The notes under the pieces were generated by a model, which had not been told where the DNA came from, searched no databases, and was given only the letters and a program-made list of their open reading frames with translations. Position numbers and translations under genes: made by a program. Positions 54,966-64,000 of a stretch of DNA of 64,000 nt are shown here, one piece after another. Within the stretch, counting starts at the first letter, position 1, and the number at the start of each line of letters is the position of its first letter. Location of the stretch: positions 9,982,001-10,046,000 of the forward strand of contig JAHCVI010000001.1 in NCBI GenBank assembly GCA_019096155.1, written 5' to 3'. The stretch is from Staphylotrichum longicolle. Lineage: Eukaryota > Ascomycota > Sordariomycetes > Sordariales > Chaetomiaceae.

Positions 54966-57585
54966 TCAACCGCCATCCCTCACCTCAGACCCCTCAATAC
55001 CTTCCATAACCCCCCGATATCCGCCATAGCCTCCATCCCCCCATAGCCTCCGCCCCCTGCCCTCCATACACCCCCTTCTGCTGCCCGCCCCTCCCCAAAC
55101 CCCCATACCCCTCTGCCCCTGCGACGGCACCCCATACCCGCCACTCCCCATTCCCACATCCGGCAACGTCGGCTGCCTCATCCCCCCGGCGCCGCCCAAC
55201 GGCGCAGCGCCCATCACCAGATTCTCCCGGCTCGGATTTAGATCCCTCTCCCGCCCGTCCGCGTTCGGCGTGAGCGGCCGGAAGGCACCACCTTTGGTCG
55301 GGGCAGCAAACATGGGGTTCGAAGGAGCCAACGAATTCGAACCCGACAGGCGATCGTTGGTGTTGTTGTTGTAGCGCTGCGGGGAGGTGGACCGGCGGGC
55401 GTACCCGTCCTTGTCGTCGTCGGCGGCGACGACGGCGACCGAGGTGAAGCCCGTCTTGGAGACGGAGAAGGACGAGGAGAGGTCCGACGAGGCCGTCTTG
55501 GAGCGGTCGCGGTCGAGGAGCAGCGAGTTGCGCGCGTCCAGCGGGGTGAGGGTGTCGCGCTGTTGCATTTTTTCTGTGCACGGGGCAGTGAGGTTAGTTG
55601 AAGTGATCGACGATGGCGGCGCGGAAGGGTTTGGGACTTAGACGGGGGGAAGAGAGAGGAGGCTTACCGAGATCCCGCCGCCGGTTCTGCTTGCAGCAGG
55701 CGATGATGGCATTCCAGGCAAGAGGATGGCCAGGATGCCCGTCAGCGCGGACTGCACTGCGATGAGCACCACGCCCGTGACCGTTTGGGTGGTCTGGGCG
55801 ATGCGAATTCCTCGACAAACACGAGGATGCAGGCAACCGAGAGCACGCGCACCACCTGAATGGTGATGTTGATAATGTTGCTCGAGCGGCGCTCGTACGG
55901 CCGGCTCAGAGCAACAGGATCAGCATGACGCCTCGACGGCCAGCTGCGCGATCGTCTGGACCATGCCATGCCCGTCGGCGGCCGCCAGCACGCAGCTCTT
56001 GGACGAACATGTAGATGATGGCCGGCACGAAGAGCCACCAGTAGTCGCGCCGGTACGACTCGTAGAACAGGCTGTACTTGACCCAAATGTTCTTGTCCTC
56101 GTACAGCGCGCCGATGTCGCCCTCCATCTTCTTGAGCTTGTGCGCGGTGCTCCAGATCTTGTAGCAGAAGAAGGCCAGGATGCCGGTGAACAGGGCCAGC
56201 GTGATGCCAGCCAGCACTTTGGCGGCCCAGGAGTCTCCCCGTGTGAACTGGAACATGCAGTACAGCACCCAGACGCCGTAGAGCAGCAGGATCAGAGAGG
56301 TGACGGCGCGCGCGATGGAACCCCAGTAGTGTTTGCGGAAGCCTGCCAGCGACTTTGGGAAGCTGCCAAACAGGGCCCAGAACTCCAAGACGACCTTGAC
56401 AAGCAGGATACCCACCACCATGGCCGCAATGACAATGGCCACGATGAGGAGGACCGTCATAAAGGTATTTCCCGAAGGAATGCTGAGCTGCTGCACGTAG
56501 CCCTGAATCCCCGAGACGGCCACGCGAACGGTGTCCTTGGGGCCATCTTGTTGCGCCGACTCGTCAACCGTGCCGTTGACACTCGTTTCGATCTGCCTGG
56601 CGGCGAGATGCACAAAGTCGGCGATCGCTCTCTTGAGCAAGCCCTGTCCGGTCGTCTGGGAAGAGCCATCGGGGAAGACGAGCGTGGCGTTCCTCAAAAA
56701 CTCGACGCTGTTCTCGGTGAGATTGCCGCCCGTCGCGGCTCGGAAATCGTCGATGGACACCTGGAGCGTCGTCCAGGGGATCAGGCCGGTCGAGAAGCCA
56801 AAGTTCTTGGCGAAACTCCGGTAGACATTCGGGTAGTTGACCGACATCATGCCGTTCATGGCCATGCCCTGGAACCAGCCAAACACCTCGGTGAAGCTGG
56901 GGCTGATGGTGCCCATGCCACCGGCCGCCGAGCCTCCACCGGCGGCAGCACTGCCTCCTGCGAAGGCCGCTCCTACCGCAGAAACGCCGCCCATGACTAG
57001 AGCGGCTCCTGCTACACCGGCGGCAACGTACGAGACAGCAGGGACGCTGGCCGTCTTGCCATTGGACACCTGTGACTGGATGCAGGCGACCCTCTCGCCG
57101 GAATCCCTCGACTGCAGCTGCAGGGTGGCCATGGCGGCGATATCCGGGATCTGGAAAGCGATGGCCGGCACCAAACTTGCGTACTCGTCAGGAATCTTCT
57201 GGGTACCCTTCGCAGAGAAAGTGCCAGCGGGAACTGAGGATGTCAGCAGTGCACATCAGGAGGGGCGAGTATCGTTCATACCAGGGCAGAGCTGTTGCAC
57301 AAACGTCTTCTGGTCGCACGGATCGAAGGAATTGGAGTAGATGTTCTGGCCATACGCCGTGACATTAAGGATGGCCGTGACGTTCTGGATCTTGTTGCTT
57401 GTCCCTGCCACATCGAACGAGACCGTCTTGTTGTCGTTGTTGTACTTGATGTTGACCTTTTGCACCGACACGCTGGCGTTTGTGTTGCAGCTGCTGAAGC
57501 CGACCGTCTCGAGAACATCCAGGCCCAGCACGCTGTTGGCCATGACCACCCCGGCCAGCGCGGCCCTCAGCAGCGGGCTTCTCAT
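54966..57585 (-). CDS. FLC/TRP-like membrane protein, many frame breaks
   Basis: Fungal flavin-carrier (FLC/Pkd2-related) TRP-like channel protein. It starts with a signal peptide (MRSPLLRAALAGVVMANSVL) and an ML-like domain with LDVLETVGFSSCNTNASVSV and paired cysteines (SFDPCD, QQLC). Intron 1 is 57234-57281 (48 bp). A Gly/Ala-rich segment and the TRP-like membrane domain follow: FMTVLLIVAIVIAAMVVGIL, FRKHYWGSIARAVTSLILLL, VLAGITLALFTGILAFFCYK and YESYRRDYWWLFVPAIIYMF. Beyond 56,010 the conserved sequence hops frames: VLAAADGHGMVQTIAQLAVE, then RSSNIINITIQVVRVLSVAC, then TQTVTGVVLIAVQSALTGIL, then LAWNAIIACCKQNRRRDLG. A further intron falls at about 55,570-55,670. The cytosolic tail (MQQRDTLTPLDARNSLLLDR) ends at 54,966, or at 54,994 if another frame applies. 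At least five single-base breaks fall within 300 bp. Confidence 0.85.
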
Positions 57586-60170
57586 TGTGTCCTGATGTCT
57601 GCTGCGATTTCTTAAACTGTCGTGATTCTCCCCCTCTTATCCAACTCTCGCGTCTCAAATACTCTCTCGTCTTGCTCCTTTCGGTACTCAATATAACCAG
57701 TCGATAATCGTTTGAATCCGTACAAGATGTCGTCGAACCGGCGGAAAGAAGAAGACGAGAATTAGAAAGTAGAGACAGTCAACGTCTGTGAAGGCGGCCG
57801 AGGATCAACCTGGAACGAATGGAAAGAACAGAGAAAGGAAAAGGGCTACACGATGCCCCTCAAAGGCGAGGACGCCCGCGTGGTGCTCGCTCAAGCCTAA
57901 GCAGAACTCGAGGACGAGGTCACAAGGTTGGCACCAGCCAAGGGGTGAAGAAAGAGCATCAAGAAGAGAAAAGAACAGAAGTGCCAAAGAAAGGCATGGA
58001 CGGAAAGAAAGAACAAGGGTGTTGGAGATAAAGCGGGAAGGGAAGCGCGCAAAAGAGAGAGAGAAGTGACGAAAAGACTACGAGGGACCCAGCGGGTATC
58101 TGAAACGGAAGATGGAGATGGGCAGCGTGTGGTGGGCAAGAGGGAGCCCTTGCTTGCGTCCAGGGCAACCCGGGGGTCTGGAGTCTGGACTGCGGATGCA
58201 TGGGCTTCGACAGGCACCACGTCCGCTCCGATCCACCGCACTCACCCAGATCCAGTCCTGCACGACCCATAAAGAGCCTAAAAAAGCCAAAAGGAAACCC
58301 ACGCGGGCGCCATGATTGGCAAAACGCCATCCGTCAGACGGGAGACTCCAGGCCAGTCACGGTGGCCCGTCCGGGGTGGGAGAGGCGCGGAGGAGTTCCC
58401 CTCGAGACTCGTTGAGGATGTGGAACGGTGGAACAGGGAGAACCAACGTTGTGGGTTGTGGAAGCTGTCAAGCCTTTGCCATCTGCCATCTTTCTCCTTG
58501 GCACGCGGCTCCACCTGCCAGGCCCTGAACCAGGGGCTCGTCTGAAACGTTAGTGGCAAGGGGGCGCTGACGGGACACCCCTGCTGCCCTTTTGGGCGCC
58601 TGTGCTGTCGACGATTGGCTGTCGATTGGCTGAAAGGCCTCTGAACCGTTAGCGACGGCGCCACTGGAGCTTTCTTTCGACGCTCCTGAAACCCGGAGAC
58701 TGGACGAGCGAGAAACACCGCGAGCGTCGACAACGAATCGAACGATGGGCCTTTTTTTTCCCCTTCTTTCCAGCCGAGGTGAGTGTCTAAATTGGCACAT
58801 GAAGAACCAGGCTGGTAAGAGCAAACATTAAGTTGGGCGTCACGCGCGAGACAAAGAAAGCATTCAAGCTTTCGCAGCAATCGCTCCTTGACATGAAATT
58901 CCACTTGGTGGGGAGCATCATTATTTACAGCAACGCGCTGAGCCTCACAGTCACAACATCCACGAGGAAATTTGACCTCGCAGCTACCTCACCACCACAA
59001 GCAAAACCCACGAAGTACAAAGTGCTCCAAATCTGCCCACTTAGGACCCACATCCGGAGAGATAAACTACTGTGCTCTGTCCTCGCTGAAAATATCAACG
59101 AACATGACCTCATCACAAGTCTCGAGTCTTCCAGGCACCGCAATGGCGATCAAACCTCGATCCGCTCCCGATCCGGTCAACCCCGGTCCGTGATCCCCTC
59201 CGCTTGGGAACGGACATCATGACCTTTCCAGAGTCCCCGTTCTCCCATCCCGTCGAGCATCATGCACTCAAAATTATCTTATGCACACTTCCCAGAACTC
59301 CCACTGCACCGGGGCCTCTCTGATCTGCAACCAGTCTATACGTGACGGGAAAATGTTCAGTCGAACTGGTGATAACAAATGCTTGGGCATTCTCTGGCAT
59401 CCGAGCTGGATCTGGCATCCGAGTCCAGAGAGACGGCTTCCCTTCACACACATGGTGAGATGAAATCAACGCCGAACATGTTTGACAACAGGACTCGACC
59501 CGAGACTTCCGGGTGTAGCAGCAGCCTGCAGAGTAAATTGGAAACATCCCTACAATGCTTTTCCAAACAATGACCGCATCTCAACAAAGCATGGCGCCGT
59601 ACTTTACTCGCCCTTTCTCAGCATGTGTGCCACGGACAGCCATGAGATAGATAAGACAAGCACAGACAACCACAGCATGGTACCCAAGGTAATTTCAAAC
59701 ATCATTGAATATAACTATACCCAACACCCCCAGGAGCTCAACGTATGCAGGCCCCCCAAAATCCGGGCATGTGATCTAACCTTCATGTACTCGTCTCAGG
59801 CATCTCTCCCAGCCCTCATCCAAGAAAACAAAACAAGACCAACAAAAACCAAAAAAGAACTTAAACCAGGATGAAGAAAGAAACTGACCCAGCCCGTTTT
59901 CCCACCAAAATGAAGAGCCACAAGGTCAAAATATCAGGGATCGAGAGTGTAAATGGGGTAACCGTATACACCCATCCCAATTCGATCCATCCCCTGAAAA
60001 CTCAAGACCACTCCAAGAGAACACAGCACAGAAAGGGGTATCAAACAGGGGAAGATGCTCAACACCAACACCAACAACAACACAACAGTCACAACGCCGC
60101 AACGCCAACAACTGCAACAACATCCAGCATCAGCCTCGCACAAATCCAACCCACTTTACACAACCAAATC
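57586..60170. other. Intergenic, 2.6 kb
   Basis: Holds the FLC promoter (57,586 onward) and the 3' flank of the zinc-finger gene (before 60,170). 57,780-58,070 is A/G-rich on the plus strand. 58,780-59,870 is AT-richer. 60,060-60,120 has CAA/CACC-type simple sequence. No supportable gene. Confidence 0.5.
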
Positions 60171-63100
60171 CTAGTAAAACCCGCCCTGCTGCTGCCCCAT
60201 ACTCGGCGAATGCCCATACGGCGACACCGACCCCTGCGGCGTATACTGCTGCTGGTGCTGCTGTTGCTGGTGCTGGTGCTGATGTTGCTGCGCATGCTGA
60301 TGATGCTGGTGTTGAAGCGGCCCCTGCCCCTCCAGCGGCGGCACCGCCCCACCACCACCAGCAGCAGCGCCGGCATGGTACCCGCCGACGGCATCCTGCA
60401 GCCCCAACCCAAGCGGATTCAAGCTCAGCGCCGGGAACGGCTCCAGCTCCCCTGACATGCTCATGTAGCTGCCGGTGTTGTACACCCCCGCGCCCACGGC
60501 TGACGACGTGACCGGTAGGGTGGGGAAGGTCGTCGCCTGTGAGTTGAGGCTTTGGAAGCCCTGGTGGGGGTGGTGGGGGTGGTGTTGGTGGTGGCCCATG
60601 GATGGGTGCAGATTGATCTGCGGCGGCTGGGCCATGCCATTACCGAGGTCGTCGTAGGTCGGGCTGCTGCTGTGGCCGTGGTACAGCGCCGGTGCCGGGT
60701 AGGCTTGTGGTTGTGGCTGCGGCGGGGGGATGGGGTACATGACCAACGAGGGGTAGGTGGGCATTGGGTGGCGGGCTACGGTGGGGGATGGGCCGCTGAA
60801 GGGCGGGTGGGGGTCGCGGGGCCGGGGGGGGAAGGTGGTGGGGAAGGAGCGCGGGGGCGGTTCCTGGACGGGGCTGATGATGGTGTCTTCGTCGAGCTCC
60901 TTTTTAGCGACGAGTTTGAGCACGGGGAGGCTGATGTGCTCCATGTGCTTGGCCAGGTGAACCGTGAGCTTCTTCCACGAGGGGAAGGTCCTGCCGCAAA
61001 ACCGGCACGGCTCGTGCTGGGGCAGCTCGGGGGTCTCTTGGTGGCACTGTTCGACCTTGGCCCAGGTCGGGTCGATGCCGCCCGCGCGCTTGATGGCGGC
61101 CTTGGTCTTGACCTTGGGCTCGACAAACTTGTGCTCGCGGACGAGATGCTGGAGGAAGTTGTCGCGCCGGTAGCACTTGTGGCGGCAGTCGTCGACGTCG
61201 CAGGTCCACCACTCGAGGTGGCGGTGCCCTTCGTTCTCGTGACGGACCCAGTCGGCCTTCCTCTTAAACATCTTGGGCTCCTTGCAGCGCTCCCAGGTGC
61301 AGGTGAAGGGCTGGACGTCCTCGTGCACATGCTTGGTCCAGTCAGACGGCTTCTGGAACTTCTTGGAAGAGAAGCACAGCTGACACTCAAACTCTGCGGG
61401 GAGAGAGGCGGTGGGCGGCATAGGGATGTCCTGAGGAAAACTGTCCGGGTTGATGGCCCCTTCCAGTGGTGTGATGTCACCGTCCGAGCCGTCATATCCG
61501 GCAGACAGGGGGTCTAGGCCGCGCTGGTCACCCTTCGAGTCCATGACGTTGGCGCGACCTCCAAGGGAAATGCACATTGTACCGCAGGAGCAGTTGTTGG
61601 CGGCGATCGCCTGTAGGTGCTTGACCCTGAGGTTGAGAAGTAACTTGTACCGGATGCACTGCTGGTGGGCGATGCGGTCGACCAGGTAAGTGTTGGCGCT
61701 GGCCAGGAGAGGGTTCAATTTCACGACGTGCTGTTGGAAACCAGGAAAGTTGGGCGCAATGTCGTCAATGAGCTTGGTCGACTCAGCCTTCATGTCTGCG
61801 TCTTCGTACAGGTCGTCTTCCTCGTCCTCCTCATCGTCAGCCTCATGGGCGTTCACCTTGGTGTTGTGAAGGTTAGACACGGGCGGACCGCCTGTCCTCT
61901 TCCACATCTCGACAATGCCAGAGGTGTCCGACTTGCTCCGCAGGCGATTCAGGGGCTTCTTGACACTCAAGCTAAGACCACTGGGGCTCCTGGGCGAGGC
62001 GATTGGGGTCGCGCTGACTGAGCTGGTCCGAGCATGGGTCGCACCAATGGATGCGACTCTGCTTCCAACGTCGATGAACGCGGTGTTGATGCTCGGAACG
62101 CTTTGCTTCCTGGACCAGCCGGGCTTGGGGCTTGGAGGAGCGAGCTTGGCCTGCGATTCCTTGCGCTCCGCCGAGGACTCGGTCTTAAGAGAGCTGGCAT
62201 CGTCGGCATCGGGGCGGTTACGCTTGCCCGAGTTGCTCGGTTTCCTGACGAGGCCGCGAAGACCATTGAGAAGACTGGGCCGCCTTGTATCTCCCCGGTT
62301 CAGGGACAGTTTCTTAAACAGATTGCCAGTGATTTGGACCTCATGGTCTGCGAGGCTGGGCAAGCTGAGTCGCCGTGTTCCCCAGGTTGCTGCTCTTGAC
62401 ACGATGGAATCAGTGTCCCGGCACATCCGCTGGTATCTTTCAATGGCAGCTTGGGAGGTCTGGGGTTGATAGGCTGTGGAGTCCTGGTCCGGCTGAAAGA
62501 TGGGAAAGGGGACAGGGGCGTCGTCCCAGTTGCGGGCCTGGCGCATAATCTCCAGGTCTTGGTGTGTCAGCTCACCCCCAGTCTCTGTCAAGTACGTCTG
62601 ACCAGGCACTGGTTTGTTCTCTGTCATGTCGCCCATCGATATCTCCCGAGGGGATATCTGGTCATCTCCGTCATCCGGGACATCCACAGACTGCTCCGGG
62701 CCGTGGTGACTAGAGTGCCTCTCTAGCCAGTCACCGACTTCCATGTTCCTTTCATCCCGCTTTCGCCGCTTTTCCAAGTCGTTGATGCTGTCGACTTGGG
62801 TCGCGGACCGGGCCGGAGGGTCCAAGCCACCCTGCCCGGTGACCTGATCCGCGATCCACCGACCCGTGCTGTCGCGGGCCGCTGAGAAAGCCGGGTGGCC
62901 GTGTCCCTGGGTTTGCTCGGCAGCCAAGGCAAGGGATCCTCCGCCATTGTCCCTGTCCCAATGGGAGACTGTGACACGAGGGCTTTGCATGGCGGCAGCC
63001 GGGGCGGTGCCGTCGTCGCTTGATTCGGCGCTGGTGTCGGTCCTTGGGGTCAGTTCGAGAGCGGGGTGCGTGGCCACTGGTGCGGGCGATGACTCGTGGG

Positions 63101-63635
63101 TGAGTGACAGTTCCCGAGGCGAGACAGAGGTCCGGGACAGGTCTGGAAACACGGCACGTGCAGCGGCTTCTTCGGTTGTCTGCCCGCTTGGTGATCCTCC
63201 TGGCAGCGAGGGGCTCTTGTCGGGGCTCAGCGGGAGGTAGGGAGCGGTGCGCTGCACATGCTGTATGTTGGAGGGCGCTGGTACTTGGACGCCGAGGCCA
63301 TCGACAAGCGGCGCGTTCCCATCAAACGGGAGCAGACCGTCATCCAAAAACGAAGGGGAGGCGCCGTCGAGGGAATTGAAGTTGACGCCGAAGAAGAAGG
63401 GGTCGTCGGCCTCGCTGAACTCGCTGGACTGGTAGTGGATGCTGAGGGTGGACACGGACTCGGCAGGCGTGTGCGTGTTCAGCGCGGGCGAGGCCGAGTT
63501 GCTGCCGAGTTGTGGTGAGAAGGGGTTGAGGTATTGAGGATCTTGTGGCGGGAGGTTGCGGGGTTGCTCAAGCTGGTCCTGGCGGGTTGTGGAAGTGTCA
63601 GGGCCAAGCGGGTACAAGGTGTAAGTCGAAGACAT
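60171..63635 (-). CDS. C2H2 zinc-finger protein, 1,154 residues, likely transcription factor
   Basis: Single-exon gene, clean reading frame. The N-terminal 740 residues are mostly disordered (Ser/Pro/Asp-rich) with motifs such as QYLNPFSPQLGSNSASPALN and DDPFFFGVNFNSLDGASPSF. An acidic segment EADDEEDEEDDLYEDAD is followed by a Cys-containing helical stretch (IRYKLLLNLRVKHLQAIAAN). Four zinc-finger-like units lie at about residues 745-905: CQLC...KHVHE, CTWERC...RHENEGH, CDVDDCRHKCYRRDNF with HLVREH, and a classic CRFCGRTFPSWKKLTVHLAK ending in His. The C-terminus is Pro/His/Gln/Gly-rich with a long His-Gln stretch (about 60,230-60,310). A family name is not recognised; the arrangement is seen in conserved fungal C2H2 regulators. 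The start at 63635 (MSSTYTLYPLGPDTSTTRQD) is the first methionine, and an AT-rich element AAATATATA lies 40 bp upstream (63,675-63,683). Confidence 0.9.
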   Translation of the reverse strand: MSSTYTLYPLGPDTSTTRQDQLEQPRNLPPQDPQYLNPFSPQLGSNSASPALNTHTPAESVSTLSIHYQSSEFSEADDPFFFGVNFNSLDGASPSFLDDGLLPFDGNAPLVDGLGVQVPAPSNIQHVQRTAPYLPLSPDKSPSLPGGSPSGQTTEEAAARAVFPDLSRTSVSPRELSLTHESSPAPVATHPALELTPRTDTSAESSDDGTAPAAAMQSPRVTVSHWDRDNGGGSLALAAEQTQGHGHPAFSAARDSTGRWIADQVTGQGGLDPPARSATQVDSINDLEKRRKRDERNMEVGDWLERHSSHHGPEQSVDVPDDGDDQISPREISMGDMTENKPVPGQTYLTETGGELTHQDLEIMRQARNWDDAPVPFPIFQPDQDSTAYQPQTSQAAIERYQRMCRDTDSIVSRAATWGTRRLSLPSLADHEVQITGNLFKKLSLNRGDTRRPSLLNGLRGLVRKPSNSGKRNRPDADDASSLKTESSAERKESQAKLAPPSPKPGWSRKQSVPSINTAFIDVGSRVASIGATHARTSSVSATPIASPRSPSGLSLSVKKPLNRLRSKSDTSGIVEMWKRTGGPPVSNLHNTKVNAHEADDEEDEEDDLYEDADMKAESTKLIDDIAPNFPGFQQHVVKLNPLLASANTYLVDRIAHQQCIRYKLLLNLRVKHLQAIAANNCSCGTMCISLGGRANVMDSKGDQRGLDPLSAGYDGSDGDITPLEGAINPDSFPQDIPMPPTASLPAEFECQLCFSSKKFQKPSDWTKHVHEDVQPFTCTWERCKEPKMFKRKADWVRHENEGHRHLEWWTCDVDDCRHKCYRRDNFLQHLVREHKFVEPKVKTKAAIKRAGGIDPTWAKVEQCHQETPELPQHEPCRFCGRTFPSWKKLTVHLAKHMEHISLPVLKLVAKKELDEDTIISPVQEPPPRSFPTTFPPRPRDPHPPFSGPSPTVARHPMPTYPSLVMYPIPPPQPQPQAYPAPALYHGHSSSPTYDDLGNGMAQPPQINLHPSMGHHQHHPHHPHQGFQSLNSQATTFPTLPVTSSAVGAGVYNTGSYMSMSGELEPFPALSLNPLGLGLQDAVGGYHAGAAAGGGGAVPPLEGQGPLQHQHHQHAQQHQHQHQQQQHQQQYTPQGSVSPYGHSPSMGQQQGGFY

Positions 63636-64000
63636 GGTTGCAGCGGAAGGCCAAGGTGGCCCGGTGAGAGCGCGTATATATTTGTGTGCCTGGGGGGTTG
63701 CCCCTGTTCAGTGTAAGGAACCCGGGTGTGGATGCGATGCGCAGCTCCCGGATCTTGGGCGTGGGGAGAGATTAGGCGACAGTCATGGCCAGGTGCGGCT
63801 GCAGCGCGGCGGGGTGAGGCACGAGCTGAGAAATTGCGTCGCAGTGAGCTGCACTCTTGCCTGGCAGTTCCTGGTCAGAGGGATCGTCGCATGAGGGGGG
63901 GGATAATGTTCAGGAAACAAGCGACTGTCGGATAGTGCTTGAGAAAAAGGAGCGGACGGGCGAGGGAAGCAGTTGGGCTGTCTTTGGCGCGGGATGATGT
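63636..64000. other. Promoter side of the zinc-finger gene, window end
   Basis: 365 bp upstream of the zinc-finger start codon. It contains a TATA-like stretch at 63675-63683 (minus strand), unusually close to the ATG. No gene is visible before the window ends. Confidence 0.45.

Noticed and set aside
55963..57000. 345-codon plus-strand frame over the FLC gene
   Set aside because: Antisense to transmembrane and ML-like segments of FLC; hydrophilic random composition.
1..64000. tRNA, 5S rRNA, transposon ends, CRISPR or biosynthetic cluster
   Set aside because: Looked for B-box-like GTTCGA contexts, 5S-like blocks, terminal repeats with transposase remnants, and PKS/NRPS/terpene motifs; found none I could defend by eye.

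Overview
This window is nuclear DNA of a filamentous ascomycete. It has short (about 50-130 bp) introns with CTAAC-type branch points, GC-rich codons, intergenic regions from under 100 bp to about 4 kb, and gene families typical of Pezizomycotina. The group III HAMP-repeat histidine kinase, the FMP42-type transporter, the FLC channel, DUF3605 and a secreted GH7 cellulase fit Sordariomycetes, most likely Sordariales or Chaetomiaceae; that placement is inferred from remembered similarity, not computed. I see no transposon, CRISPR array, rRNA gene, tRNA gene or secondary-metabolite cluster.

Layout. 0.9-2.4 kb (-): single-module GH7 cellobiohydrolase with a TATA box, then a 2.3 kb divergent intergenic region holding two perfect inverted repeats. 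4.7-5.7 kb (+): tandem FolB (dihydroneopterin aldolase) gene, disrupted. 5.8-6.5 kb (-): DUF3605 protein. 8.9-11.2 kb (+): UDP-glucose pyrophosphorylase with a GC-AG intron. 11.8-13.3 kb (-): ING/PHD protein, divergent from a Hos2-type histone deacetylase at 14.4-15.9 kb (+). 16.7-18.6 kb (+): FMP42-like MFS transporter, disrupted. 20.4-24.3 kb (+): WW plus PhoD-like protein, disrupted. 24.8-25.8 kb (-): phosphomannomutase. 26.4-29.3 kb (-): Na+/Ca2+ exchanger, disrupted. 30.3-33.2 kb (+): condensin kleisin CAP-H/Brn1. 33.5-34.9 kb (-): small coiled-coil protein with a 1.08 kb intron. 38.6-40.7 kb (+): SAM plus HMG-box regulator. 42.4-46.6 kb (-): NIK1/OS-1 histidine kinase. 50.7-52.2 kb (+): tRNA dihydrouridine synthase Dus2. 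52.5-54.3 kb (-): PP2A methylesterase Ppe1. 55-57.6 kb (-): FLC/TRP-like channel, disrupted. 60.2-63.6 kb (-): large C2H2 zinc-finger protein.

The genes are mostly housekeeping and do not form one pathway. Some share themes: sugar-nucleotide and glycan supply (UGP1, phosphomannomutase), chromatin and chromosomes (ING, Hos2, condensin), and ion or osmotic signalling (Na/Ca exchanger, FLC channel, NIK1).

The most striking property is technical. Six genes keep conserved protein sequence across two or three reading frames, with single-base frame breaks and almost no in-frame nonsense, while eleven neighbours read through cleanly and one (DUF3605) very probably does. I read this mainly as uncorrected indel errors in the assembly rather than pseudogenes. 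No clear undescribed system was found. The best leads are the paired palindromes upstream of the cellulase, the small coiled-coil gene with an outsized intron, the GC-AG intron, the 33-34 nt micro-exons and the loop-expanded Ppe1.
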